This document shows, one piece after another, positions 1-9,243 of a stretch of DNA of 20,872 nucleotides. The stretch is from positions 93,926-114,797 of the forward strand of contig WELB01000170.1 in assembly GCA_009602725.1 (NCBI GenBank). Direction: 5' to 3'. The notes below the pieces were generated by a model. That model was not told the DNA's origin. It worked only from the letters and a program-made list of their open reading frames with translations, and ran no database searches. Position 1 is the first letter of the stretch. The number at the start of each line of letters is the position of its first letter. Position numbers and translations under genes: made by a program. This DNA is from Spirogloea muscicola. Its lineage: Eukaryota > Streptophyta > Zygnematophyceae > Spirogloeales > Spirogloeaceae.

Positions 1-241
1 CCCCCCCTCTTTCTCTTTCTCTATCCTCCACGCTCACTGTCTTCGCAGTGGACTCCCTGCTCGCTCTCTGCTTGCCTATCTAACTAGCTCACGTCCCTGC
101 CCAGTATGTGACCAGCTCCTACCCTCCTGTCATCCCCGTCATCTCCTCTCTCTCTCTCTCCACGTGAACCCCAAGTTGCTCCTCACCTGGCGGCAATGCA
201 CTGATGCGCACACCACTGCCTATCTCTTTGTACCGTGGCAG
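1..241 (+). other. Pyrimidine-rich intron end of the 5'-truncated first gene
   Basis: This stretch is dominated by C and T, including a run of alternating CT around 148-162. It ends in a pyrimidine-rich tract and an AG at 240-241, which is a good acceptor for the exon that follows. It is most simply the 3' part of an intron whose upstream exon lies outside the window. No coding signal was seen. Confidence 0.4.
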
Positions 242-1217
242 GGGCCTGGGACCCAAGGTGCACTACTGCATCAAGAACCGGCCGAGCGCATGCGCTGTCT
301 ATGTCGTGCAGCGCGGCCGGCTGCTTTTCACGGAGGCTGCTGCCAAGCCCCACCAGCCACCGCCGGCAGAGCTGAACCCAGGCGGCACCGGTGAGCGGCA
401 GCCCGCTCTTGACCATCTCCAGTCACTCTGCCAAGTAGATCATCAGCAAACAGTCTGGCAACATGTACATCTGCAATTGCATTGTACAGGGTTAGATTGT
501 TTGGAACATGCATCTGAGGTACTCTGTGCCGTCTGTCTGATAGAAAGGTCAACTAAGATGCAATACTCTGTGCAAAGCATGCTGTGACGGTAAGTTTTGT
601 CTATCTTACTCGATGTCTCTAGTCATGTAGGTACAGTTCACTAATTGTCATTTGTGTGAGTCTAACCATTTCGTTCAGCCCTGCCAGGCCGCAGTTCCGC
701 ACCGTCATTGCTCTCGCCACCGTCGTCAGCAGAAAGCGGCTCGTCACTGTCCAGTTCGTCGTCATGGTCGCGCAGCAGCAGCAGTGGGCACCCGGGATTG
801 GAGGAGCGGAGGCCGCACCGGCTCTCGCTGCAGCTGGGCCACGGAGGGGAGCGCTCGGCGCTCCGCCGGTGGTCGCTCGACGCCCGGCCGTCGCCGCCAC
901 ACTGCGGCCCGGCACTCGCCGCCACGCCGCCTCTGCCGCCAGGCGACCACGGCTCTGCGGACCTGGCCATGACGCCGCTGACGGAGACGCCGCCCGCGGA
1001 TTACCTCCTGTCGCCGTCCGCGCAGCAGAGCCGGCGCAAATCGCTCCAGGCGCGGCAGTGGGACTGTGTCGACCCCGAGGACGAGTTGCAGGACTCGGCC
1101 ATGTGGACGACGCTGCGGCAGAGCATCAACATGCGCGTCAACATCGACGTGAGCCTGCGCAAGAGCCTCGACATCCCCATGTCCCGCCCTCGTCGCAGCA
1201 TCGACAACCGGTTCTAG
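242..1217 (+). CDS. C-terminal part of an unidentified protein with a Ser-rich tail (5' end outside window)
   Basis: Two exons were recognised, 242-390 and 679-1217. The first ends at a GTGAGC donor in phase 1 and the second begins after TTCAG with the two bases needed, so the reading frame is kept. At least 228 residues are encoded. The first exon carries GLGPKVHYCIKNRPS and VVQRGRLLF, which look like ordered protein. The second begins with a Ser/Pro low-complexity stretch, followed by Arg/His/Pro-rich sequence. It ends in a better-ordered basic tail containing ELQDSAMWTTLRQSINM and SLRKSLDIPMSRPRRSIDNRF less its first residue, then TAG. The RRKSL, LRKSL and RRSI motifs resemble basophilic kinase sites, which is inference only. 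Codons are strongly G/C-ending in this frame. I do not recognise the family. Other frames over 656-1439 are open only because of GC content. Confidence 0.6.
391..678 (+). other. Intron between the two exons of the first gene
   Basis: The donor is GTGAGC at 391 and the acceptor is TTCAG ending at 678. Composition drops to about half AT compared with the flanking exons. The phase is 1/2 and matches on both sides, which supports this as a real intron. Confidence 0.6.
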
Positions 1218-1417
1218 GCCTCTCTCTGGCGCTCCGACGCTGTCGCCGCTCGGCATCATTGATTCTTGATCAGCGCCACAAGTGTTGCCCACTACGGGCT
1301 CGCTGGTCTTGCTTCCAATTTTTTGGCGACTCGCCAGAGCATTTGATGGGTGCTTGCGAGACGCCCGTGAGGGTCTGAGGCCCTCCACAATTGGAGCCGC
1401 AGCCTGCATGGCCCCTT

Positions 1418-1460
1418 GTATCTTGATCAAATCCTCCACTGGAGGACTTGATCAAGATAC
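1418..1460. repeat. Near-perfect 43-nt palindrome (20-bp stem, 3-nt loop)
   Basis: The left arm is 1418-1437 and the right arm 1441-1460, with ACT between. The arms are reverse complements except for one A/C mismatch at 1431. It lies 201 bases past the stop of the upstream gene, in its probable 3' UTR or just beyond. It could be a fold-back or MITE remnant, a transcript 3'-end structure, or a small-RNA hairpin. Nothing in the sequence decides between these. Confidence 0.85.
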
Positions 1461-1824
1461 CTAGCTAGGTCCATAATACTGTCCTCACTTCTTCATCCCG
1501 AGCAAGCTGGTGATGGTGCCAGTAAAAGCAAGTGCTGGCGCTTGATTGCTCAACATTCAACGGGAAATAAATTGCTGCCATGTGGCACCGTTAAGTTGGC
1601 CCTGTCCACTACTGCTGTGGGGATTGCCACATTGCTTGAATTTGCAGGTTCTTATGCTTGCAACCTGGACAAAAAGCCTCGTAAGTTAGCGTACACAGCT
1701 GCATATCACCATAAAAGACAGACACCAACCAACGTGCCATATACAGAGATGCTGCGCAGTATTATACTTTAAGGCATAGGTACAGCTCCTGCCTGTGAGT
1801 GTGAAGCTCTTCCAGAAGGAGATG

Positions 1825-1850
1825 GTAGCTGTGAGAGGCCAGCCCAGAGA
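1825..1850 (-). mobile_element. Short retroelement 3'-tail copy (hairpin type)
   Basis: The plus strand reads GCTGTGAGAGGCCAGCCC here. The same hairpin-forming core recurs near 8.02, 9.03, 9.14, 13.59 and 15.46 kb. The minus strand is the sense direction of the element. AGCTCTTCCAG at 1805-1815 is shared with the copy at 13.57 kb, so the repeat extends beyond the core. No coding part remains. Confidence 0.55.
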
Positions 1851-2782
1851 ACGCATACACTTTGGGCGTAACAGCTTCAAGAGCTGTGAGAAGGACATTA
1901 TTGAGCTGCCCAGCCGATGCCATTTAGGCACAGTTCTGCTCATTGAAGCCTGCATTGTCAATGCCGCAAGATTGTAAAGTTTGATACAGCAACTTGTCAT
2001 CATATATTAGGCGGATATCAGTAGTGCAGTTTGCAACCCGTCAATAGACAATACCAGCTGATGACGTAACGTGTTTCTTGTAAAAGGGTGGTCATTCTAA
2101 GATCTTCTGTCATCGAGGCATCAGCAGCCTGCAGGTGCTGTCTTCTCCATGACAAATAAGATGTAGTTGATCCACAGCACATCTCCAGTTTCCTGATGCT
2201 CACTTCAAGATGCCAGCCATCACGAACACAACACGGCCAGTGTCATGCATTTAATTTCGTGCAGCTTGTCAGTTGACACGAGCGACTCAAGAAATGCTCC
2301 GTGCTGCACACCACTTCAACTATCATATCACCTCACGCAGCTATGGAAACTGATATTTAAAATTTCACTGCAATGACAGCCAAACCAATTTACTTGCTTG
2401 CTTAGCTCATTAGGTTAGCCTCGGGTCCTCTCTCTCTCAAAAGCAGCCCTCCATCCATCGCTTTTGCCTCTTTGCTCTCCTGTGTAAATGTTGATGTTAT
2501 ACAGTCACTGTATACCCCTTCCATCTTCATTCCTACACTCTATTTTCCATCTCAGATCTTTTCCTCCACACCCTCCTTCCATCCGTTCTCATGCTCTTTT
2601 CACATTCTAAGTGAACCACTTTTTCTCCAATTCTCACCAATCCAGCTTCGTAAGCCCAGCACTGTTACATGCATACAAGGCCAAAATGGTGACTGGACGT
2701 TCGCAATTACTAGATCGAATTTCTTACCATCAATCTGCTTCCAGCTCAGGAGATTGGGATTGCCTTGGTATCTACTGAAGTG

Positions 2783-2787
2783 TTACA
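2783..2787 (-). terminator. Candidate UGUAA polyadenylation signal of chlG
   Basis: On the minus strand TGTAA occurs about 50 bases after the chlG stop codon. UGUAA is the usual near-upstream polyadenylation element in chlorophyte algae (established knowledge). A five-base motif can occur by chance, so this is tentative. Confidence 0.3.
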
Positions 2788-2836
2788 AAGAATTGTTGGT
2801 GCGTAATGGTGTTGGTGATGGCATAAGTGTAGCAAC

Positions 2837-5800
2837 TCATCGGTGCCCAATTGCCAATGCTGTGCACAGGAGCCCAAAGACAAGGAATGGCTGTGCGCTC
2901 GCCTGCGCAGGACCAAGAATTTCCAGCTGCTCAGCTAACCAACATCTACTGGTTTGGCTGACCAGCGCTGATAACGCTACGAAGTGGATAGCAAAGCCTG
3001 CTCGTGCCAAGGTACATGTTGCAAACATCAGTTTAGATGCTGGAGCCTTTAGCGCGTACTTATCCGGGTGGTAAATTAGTGTGACTTCTGAGGGCCCTTC
3101 ACACTATGGGCTTACAGCACCGTGAGGACGTGAGTAAATGCTTGTATAGACCAACCTGATACTTGACGTCATACTTGATGGGATCTACTAAGAAGTACTT
3201 GAACTGCGTGGAAGCAACAACAGGATGGTAAGTGTGCCAGTCAGCGCAACCAACATATGAGGCAGCCAGGCATTGTGAATCGTGGCTGACATTTTTGACA
3301 AGCGCGCCTTGGTGCCTTGCGTAACCAATATTTGCCCAGGCCATGGCCGCTTACCTGGCCTGATCATGTGAGTTGCTACAGCCAATTACAATTTACAAAC
3401 GAGATGGTGCTGTAGCACTGCCTGGTGAAGTATGCTTGTGGGCTATTATCTGACCTGGAAAAATATTTGGGGAGCAATGAGGCCGAGCAGGACGGCTCCA
3501 TAAACTGGCTGACCAGAGACAAAGAGGTACGCTGTGCAGGAAAGCAGATGGAAATCGTTCAATTATTAATATTTGTAAGCTTTCAGCACGTCCAAAAGCC
3601 AAGGCACACAATGCAAGCAGTGGAATCTAAAGAAGGAGAATCAGTCATTTAGCAAAGTCGGATGCTTTACAGACTTGTCAATATCATAATCTCCAGCAAG
3701 GAAGCAAGTGCATTGTGTCAATATGGCCCATCAGAGCCAATCATCCTCTAAGGTGCCACGTTCACACCCATACATATACAAAAACATGCACAATGTGAGG
3801 GGATGCACCTGCCACAGATAGCTGCGTGAGGTCAATGGTGCTAACACAGATCCACTTGGCCTTGTCAACGCCAAAAGCGACCGGCAGTGACTGCACCAAT
3901 GTTTGCCAGCCAGGAAAATTGCTTGCGCATGCATCAAGAGCTGCTCACTTAGCATGTGGGTAGGAAGTTGCAGACAAGATAATACCGACGAGATTACTGA
4001 GCAGGTAGTTAGACGATGATACTATGCGGAAAGACTCACAGACCATGCTGGCCATGACAGTGAATCACATTGTACGTGGATGACGTACATGCAACGACAA
4101 GGAGGCATGAAAGAGGTGAAGCTCACATTCAACCCCATCTTCCTGTCTCCCTCGATGCTCTTAAAGTCGTTCACAATCGCAATCCCGAGCTGCATGATAC
4201 ACCAGAGAGAGAAAGCGTCCATTAAGTCTCTGCATTTTGGCCAACTCAGACATAGCTTCTCATAGGACAGGTAACCCACAAAGTGACTTGAATTGCGAGC
4301 TTTTGCGAGAATGGTATGCAGCTGGATCTGGCTATCCGGCGATTCTGATGAGCACTGACTTCTGCTGATGTGCTAAAGAGCGCTAAAGGAGCGCTAAAGA
4401 TCACCAGTGACAGGAGATTTGGATGATACCCCAGCCGTGCTGTAAAGCAGAGTGAGGATGATAACATCCAGCTCCAGATGCCCAAATAATGCCTGGCCGG
4501 CCCACCTACAATCACAGACCTGAAAGAAGAGTTTATTCTCAAGAACATGTGAAGGCAGCTCCAACCTCTTCACTCAGTACATCAAAAGGCAACAATTCAG
4601 AAAAGTGAAAGAAGGGATATATTTCATCTGGTTTGCTGCACCATTGTCTGCTTGTGCATATGAAATGCCTGGTATGGTCTGCAAGGATATGCCTAGCAAT
4701 TTGGAGCGCCGGAATTCAGGGTGCCAAAATTCACCAGGGGAGAGAAATATAGCTGGAGCCGAGGGCATAATTTCCGGCCCACCCGCTCTGCTTCAGCTGC
4801 AGTGCATAATACCAGCCAGGGTTCTGAATCATAAACTGGCAAGTTGCCCAGCTTAACCTCATTTGAAGCACATCATAACCAGCATGACGTGGAACCAGAC
4901 CTCTCATATGCTCCTCTCGTTGCTCCTAGTCGTGGGCCATGTGTGCTTCACTGTTGTGGTGTATTATCTGAAGCACTGGTGATGAAATACTATTAAAAAA
5001 ATTTCATTGATGTACAGATGGTACAAGCCTTTCAATTATATCAATCTGCAAAGTGACCCGCCTGGTACCTTAAGCGGAGGCGCAGAGTAGATGTAAGCAA
5101 TGCCGGCACCCATCAGGGACAGGGCAAAGAGCGTGGGCGTCTCGTGCCCTGCCTGGACTCAAAACCACATTCTCAGCTGCAACCCAGCCTAGTCAGAAAT
5201 TCCAGCCTAGTCAACAACTCAAAGCTTGATTGGTAGTTAAGGCCTCTTTGAGCTGCTCTCCAGGAGACTAGGTAGCTCACTGAAGAATTTACTTTATTTT
5301 CAGGCTTGGCTGCATACCCAAAGGTCCAAACCGTAAGAGACGGCCAGGCCCGCAAAGAGGAGCACAAGGATCTGCTGCACCACCTGCTCTCAGATCCACA
5401 GGACAAGAGACAGGAAACAGCAGCATACGACTGTCAATAGCACCACAATGTAGTGCAACACTTGACCCCTTGAGTCAAGGACATCGTGCCGTAGTCATTG
5501 ACAGTGAGCACAGCTGTAAGTGATGGGATGCGGTCTCGTGCAGGTCAATTAGTTGCTTAATGAGTATACGTGCCTGTGCCTCTGTGATGCGGCCGGATGG
5601 TATTGGGCGGTATGGCTCGTTGATTGCATCAATGTCCCTGTCATACCAATCATTGATTGTCTGCGAGCAAGCCGCGAGCAGGTGCTAAGGAGCAGGTGCA
5701 AGGACAGCACCTGTAAGGCTTCTCCAAAGGATCTCTTAAGAGCGCACGGGGCAACCATGCATCAAGCCAGGACAAAGACTACTGTGACTGTGATCAACGT

Positions 5801-7613
5801 ACTAAATCGCTTGAATCTCATTGGCAATATTGCTGCCTAATTCTGCTCGACTGGCACCTGTGTGTAGCCCGTGAGGAGTGGGCCAGAGAGGAGCATGCAG
5901 GTGGCGGCCTTGGCGATGTCAGTGGGCGTCCACTCAAAGTTTCCTGCATCGCTAGCTTAAATGTCACTAGATGAGACCTCTCTGTCAGCAGCAACAGGTA
6001 ACTGGCGCAGCCTGACACCTGAGAGCTGAAAGCTGCTGTTGTGCAACTTGGAGGCTAACTCAGAATACCCAACAAGGTCATACTTCTTAGCCAAGTGCGA
6101 GTCTTTGCAGGACGACACAACATGTGACGTTCCAAATTGTTCCTTAGAAATGTATAGTCTGGCAGGGCAGATTCATAGGATTGACCTGATGCAGCGGCAC
6201 CGCAAAGCACCCCCCAGATGAGCGGCACCCATGTCACGGGCTTTGTGAGCTGCAGCCGGATCTTCCAAATGTTCTGCAGCAAAAATACGCCCCAGCATGC
6301 CGCCTCAGGAGGGCGCCTCAAGAGGGCACAAGCTTGCAAAGATGACACACGCAACTAAGCCATAATATGCCACTAAATGATTAAGCAGCAGCTTGACCAG
6401 ATCGCATTGTCTCGTTTGCCACTCCCCTCACCCTACCCACCAACTAACAACCCCCCCCTTTCATCCCCCCACCCCCTCTCCCTTATTAGCTACAAGCAAT
6501 GCTGCCTGCCCTGACTCTCAAGCTTGGCCTCAGATGGCTCTTGACATCAATGTCTTCACTCAACCAAGCTGCCGAGCCACTCTGAGGTGAATGTAGCATA
6601 CATGTCACTAAAATGACTCAAAGCAAGTCATCAAAACCAAGAACTAACTTGAAGGCCCTTCCATGACATGACTAGAAAATTAAGTACATATCTCATTCAT
6701 TGTGTGTTGGTGCTTCATGACTTTATAGACGTATAGGCACACAGTCCTGTATGAGATACCAGAAGGGGTGTCCTAGACGAGGTTGAAGTAGGATGCTTAC
6801 CGTCTCCTCCGCGGCACCCTTCATGCCAAGCAGCTGGGCTGCAACCGAGCCCTGCGACTCCTGCTTGAGTGGAGCAACGTTGGGCAGCGCCGACTCGATG
6901 ACTAGCAGCGCAGGAGATCCAATAGAGATAGCTCGGACATCAGCGCTAATGACCAAGTATTAACGCTATGGCCAAGCAAGGTGGCAGTGGTCTCGAAGCT
7001 CTTGATAAGCCCGAAAGCCAGAGATTTGGGGTTTAGGCCCAAAAGCAGATGGAACTTCAGGGCTTGGCCTGAATGAGTCAATGCAGATCAGCAAGGCTCA
7101 TGCTCAAGTCTGCTGCACAGCATTCAGAAGGGTTTCATGGTTCTTACCATCCTCCGTGTCTGCTTCAGCCGAGGCCCTGGCGCCAAGCGGAGGCCCTGTT
7201 TCACAAGATTCGCAGTGTCAAGCCATCATCCGGAGCTGACGGGTGTACATGACTCTGACGCTGACCCTGACATTGGAGACGTCAGTGCGAGGCCGGTGCT
7301 CCAGCACTACGCAGCGGCGCCAGCAACAGCCACCGGCTGAGGAGAGCTACAGCAGCTCTGGTGACAGGATTTCAACACACGCCAGTCAAGATTTGCAGCG
7401 GCTCTTACGTCCGGGCAGCGCGCGACGCAGCGCTGCCGGGCGGCGCCGCCGAGAGGGCAGCGGTGCCGCAGTCGCCGGGCTGGCCATGGAGGCCGCCGGC
7501 TGGAGCGCCGCAGCCCCGCCATGGCGGCTGCCGCGGCTCACGGCGGCCGCCGCGGGGAAGCAAGCAGCGGCGGATGCGGCGACGGCGGCGGCGGCGGCTG
7601 CGGCGGCGGCCAT
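2837..7613 (-). CDS. chlG: Chlorophyll synthase (chlorophyllide esterification), complete 14-exon gene
   Basis: The enzyme attaches a phytyl or geranylgeranyl tail to chlorophyllide, the last step of chlorophyll synthesis, as a UbiA-family integral protein of the thylakoid. Exons on the minus strand are 7613-7409, 6901-6801, 6273-6186, 5943-5858, 5660-5574, 5383-5318, 5152-5069, 4796-4735, 4505-4430, 4189-4127, 3890-3809, 3531-3455, 3203-3156 and 2902-2837. They encode 396 residues, close to plant CHLG. All phases match. Residues 1-68 form an Ala/Arg/Ser-rich stretch typical of a plastid transit peptide. Family blocks include KIRLQLTKPVTWVPLIWG (exon 3), NDWYDRDIDAINEPYRPIPSG (exon 5, Asp motif D164-D171; last residue aside), YIYSAPPLK, WAGNYALGSSYISLPWWAG, NDFKSIEGDR (second Asp motif, D293-D300) and a C-terminal ASAQPFLVFGLL. 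An in-frame ATG at 7742 would add 43 residues across a telomeric repeat and was not preferred. Exon 1 is the least certain part; the rest is very secure. Confidence 0.97.
5384..5573 (-). other. chlG: Probable GC-AG intron in chlG (intron 5)
   Basis: Exon 5 ends ACAGAGGCACAG and the intron begins GCACGT on the minus strand. The acceptor GAGAGCAG precedes GTGGTGCAG. Splicing there gives ITEAQVVQQILVLL, the same length as plant CHLG between PSG and the DxWAGH block. Using the nearby GTATAC donor instead needs a different acceptor and inserts two residues. All other chlG introns are GT-AG. Confidence 0.65.
7165..7340 (+). pseudogene. Coding-like plus-strand segment inside chlG intron 1, with a likely frameshift
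   Basis: After a CTTCAG at about 7162-7167 one frame reads AEALFHKIRSVKPSSGADG and then stops. A +1 frame continues with DSDADPDIGDVSARPVLQHY and ends at TGA near 7338-7340. Dropping one G from the GGG near 7237-7240 would join them. This may be a gene-fragment insertion, an antisense exon, or GC-driven chance. No homology is recognised. Confidence 0.2.
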
Positions 7614-7989
7614 GGCGGCGGCGCCGGTGCCTGGGCGACGGAGTTTAGGTTTAGGGTTAGGAGTTGAGGGGGGTGGCGCGGCTGAGCCACTCTTCCAGGA
7701 AACGCGGAGGAAAGTCCTCGGGCGCCGTTGCGAATTCCTCAAGGCTTGCCATCGGGGCTGGAATCAGTCACGAACAAGACCGAGGATTCTCCTGCTAAAT
7801 AAGTACCCCATTACCGGGGCATTTGTGAGACTGGACTTGGCCTCCCTTTTCATCTCATGCGCACCGCGCGCCTCCTCTCTGCTTTCCCTTTTGGTCCTCA
7901 TTGAGGCCAGCCCAATGAAGAAAGGAAGACCTCGCCCATAGAGAGGAAACAGAACAGAAGCGCGGCCAGATCTGCCTCTGGCTCTGGCC
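7614..7989. other. chlG upstream region
   Basis: This GC-rich to mixed region lies between the chlG start and the retroelement cluster. It should include the chlG promoter and 5' UTR on the minus strand. It contains the telomeric motif at 7644-7661 and, at 7904-7925, a partial retroelement tail (GAGGCCAGCCCAATGAAG). No TATA-like box was convincing. Confidence 0.35.
7644..7661 (-). promoter_or_regulatory. Telomere-like motif (telo-box) upstream of the chlG ATG
   Basis: The minus strand reads CCTAACCCTAAACCTAAA about 31 bases before the chosen chlG start. Plant telo-boxes (AAACCCTAA) are common near transcription starts (established knowledge). Function here is inference; it could also be a remnant of telomeric repair DNA. 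Confidence 0.5.
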
Positions 7990-8107
7990 AGAGAGAAAGC
8001 GCGGCCAGATTGACTGGTGGCTGGGAAAGGCCAGCCCAAAAGAATGGACAAGGTCTGAGGGAGCTTGAGTGCGAACGACTAGGACTAAGACATCAGCCAG
8101 GGAACGC

Positions 8108-8830
8108 TCAGTAACCTCTAGACAGGAGATGCAGATCCGAGTAGCTAGCTGGTGGAAAGACGTCGCCCTGACGGAAGCCGGAGGCCGCCGCCAAAGCTCG
8201 GCCTGCGCGCAAGTGAACCGCGAAGGCGAGGGACCGCTGCATCGAGACGGCCAAACGCATACGGAACACCTGAGCGAGGGACCCGGCTACGTTGAAGCCG
8301 GGCTGCTCGCCCTGCTGCCCGAGGCGGCGGGCCGCTGCACGCCGCGCCAGGCGGTGGAGCAAGTCAAGCCATTTGGAGCCAAAGGCTCCGTGCACGTCCA
8401 GTGCCAGTGGAACGAACTCGTCGCCCACGAGAAGATGAGCCCGCCCATAGAAGAGAGGGGCTGGCAGAAGCCAGCCAAAAGCCAGCACCGGGTGGTCAGA
8501 GTACTTCCGTTCCTTCTCGCCCGCCGCTAGGCCGACTGCGTAGCCCGCCTCCTCCGACGAGCGTTTTGCACTGTTGGAAGCAAAACTGTCAGTGGTGACC
8601 ACGTCTGCGATGAGCCGAGGCCCCCCGCCGAGCGCGCTGGCGACGAGGTCGGCGCGCCGGGTGTGGATGCGGCCATCCGCACCAGCGGTAGGAGGCATTA
8701 CGCTGGTGTTCTCGAGCGCCACCGCATAACCGGCCTCGACGAAGATGCCAAACATGGCATTTCGCAGCAGGTCGTGCGTTCCTGTCCGCTCCCCGCCCCA
8801 TGCGCACCTCAGCATGTGGGGACCCACTTC
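8108..8830 (-). pseudogene. C-terminal fragment of retrotransposon polyprotein with restriction-like endonuclease-type motifs
   Basis: The open frame starts at 8983, but its first 50 or so codons are antisense to an oppositely oriented element, so retroelement sequence begins near 8830. It contains HDLLRNAMFGIFVEAGYAV, then RRADLV, then LIADVVTTDS, then EKERKY, then FVPLALDVHGAFGSKWLDLL. The order R-x-D, D-V-x-x, K-x-x-K-Y resembles the PD-(D/E)XK endonuclease of R2-like elements and the C-terminal regions of many algal reverse transcriptase proteins. It ends SDLHLLSRGY and TGA. The frame is intact, yet the reverse transcriptase is missing, so it cannot be an autonomous element. A hairpin tail copy seems to be embedded in frame at 8417-8500. 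The family assignment is by motif pattern only. Confidence 0.5.
8417..8500 (-). repeat. Retroelement tail sequence embedded in frame within the endonuclease-like region
   Basis: The minus strand here reads GTACTCTG, then GGCTGGCTTCTGCCAGCCCC, then TCTTCTATGGGCGGGC. The plus-strand 3' UTR at 8936-8995 has the same order: GTACTCTG, GGGCTGGTTGTTCCAGCCCC, then TATTCTCAATGGGCGAGC. The block separates the K-Y motif from FVPLALD and adds about 28 residues. Confidence 0.45.
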
Positions 8831-9003
8831 CAGGAGCCCAGCATCTCTGATCTGCGGCTGCTTAGCAGGGGTTACTGAGTGTCTCGTAGCTGCTTTGTTT
8901 CTGTTTCTTAGCGCTTCCCCTGGCCCCCTTCTCGTACTCTGTTCATTCTTTTCCGGGCTGGTTGTTCCAGCCCCTATTCTCAATGGGCGAGCACTTTCTT
9001 CTG
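8830..9003 (+). mobile_element. Second retroelement 3' end, plus strand (C-terminus and 3' UTR)
   Basis: The plus frame ends SISDLRLLSRGY and TGA (8876-8878), matching the SDLHLLSRGY terminus of the minus-strand copy. The DNA around both stops is also similar (GGTTACTGAG). Its 3' UTR carries the hairpin GGGCTGGTTGTTCCAGCCCC near 8955-8974. It abuts the minus copy head to head, so the two 3' ends point outward. Confidence 0.5.
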
Positions 9004-9060
9004 ATTGACTGGTGGCTGGGAAGAGGGGCTGGCAAACCCAGCCCGAAAAGAATGGACAAT
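9004..9060 (-). mobile_element. Retroelement 3'-tail copy (minus strand)
   Basis: The plus strand begins GATTGACTGGTGGCTGGGAA and continues with a hairpin (GGGGCTGGCAAACCCAGCCC) and GAATGGACAATGTCC. The block corresponds to 8010-8050 and 9127-9170. Only the terminal part of the 3' UTR is kept. Confidence 0.55.
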
Positions 9061-9109
9061 GTCCAAAGCCAAAGAAAGAAGAGCCGAAATAAATAGAGAA
9101 AATAACAAA

Positions 9110-9243
9110 GAGAAAGCGCGGCCAGATTGACTAGTGGCTGTGAGAGGCCAGCCCAAAGGAATGGACAAGGTCTGAAGGAGCCGGAGTGCTAAGGACTAAG
9201 ACAGCAGCAAGGGGAATCACAGTAACCCCTAGACAAAGAGTGT
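9110..9243 (-). mobile_element. Retroelement 3' UTR copy, truncated at the last codons (minus strand)
   Basis: On the minus strand it starts TCTTTGTCTAGGGGTTACTG, which is the LSRGY terminus with its TGA altered to TGT. It continues through the same 3' UTR as 8107-7996, including GTCTTAGTCCT and CAGACCTTGTCCATTC. It ends with the hairpin GGGCTGGCCTCTCACAGCC and GACTAGTCAATC in reverse. It is a 5'-truncated copy. Confidence 0.6.

Larger units (their letters stand above)
1218..2836. other. Convergent intergenic region
   Basis: This region lies between the stop of the first gene (plus strand) and the stop of chlG (minus strand). It should hold both 3' UTRs. Apart from the palindrome at 1418-1460, the retroelement tail near 1825-1850 and a candidate chlG polyadenylation motif near 2783, no coding exon or RNA gene was convincing. 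Short ORFs here lack G/C-ending codon bias. Confidence 0.5.
7996..8830 (-). mobile_element. 5'-truncated non-LTR retrotransposon, 3' end (minus strand)
   Basis: The element runs from a coding fragment (8830 to 8108) through a 3' UTR of about 110 bases (8107 to about 7996). The UTR ends with a hairpin, GGGCTGGCCTTTCCCAGCC on the minus strand. The same UTR occurs at 9243-9110. No reverse transcriptase core is present, so this is a 5'-truncated copy, the usual product of target-primed reverse transcription. Exact ends are estimates. Confidence 0.6.

Noticed and set aside
656-1439. Long ORFs on both strands overlapping the end of the first gene
   Set aside because: Only the frame ending at 1217 has G/C-ending codons, matches the upstream exon in phase and has an ordered C-terminus. 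The others are GC-driven shadows.
7243-7941. 232-codon plus-strand ORF
   Set aside because: It is antisense to chlG exon 1, rich in poly-Ala and poly-Arg from GCG repeats, and runs through the telomeric motif and repeat DNA.
8069-8530. Plus-strand ORF opposite the retroelement fragment
   Set aside because: The minus frame carries the endonuclease-type motifs; this one is its shadow.
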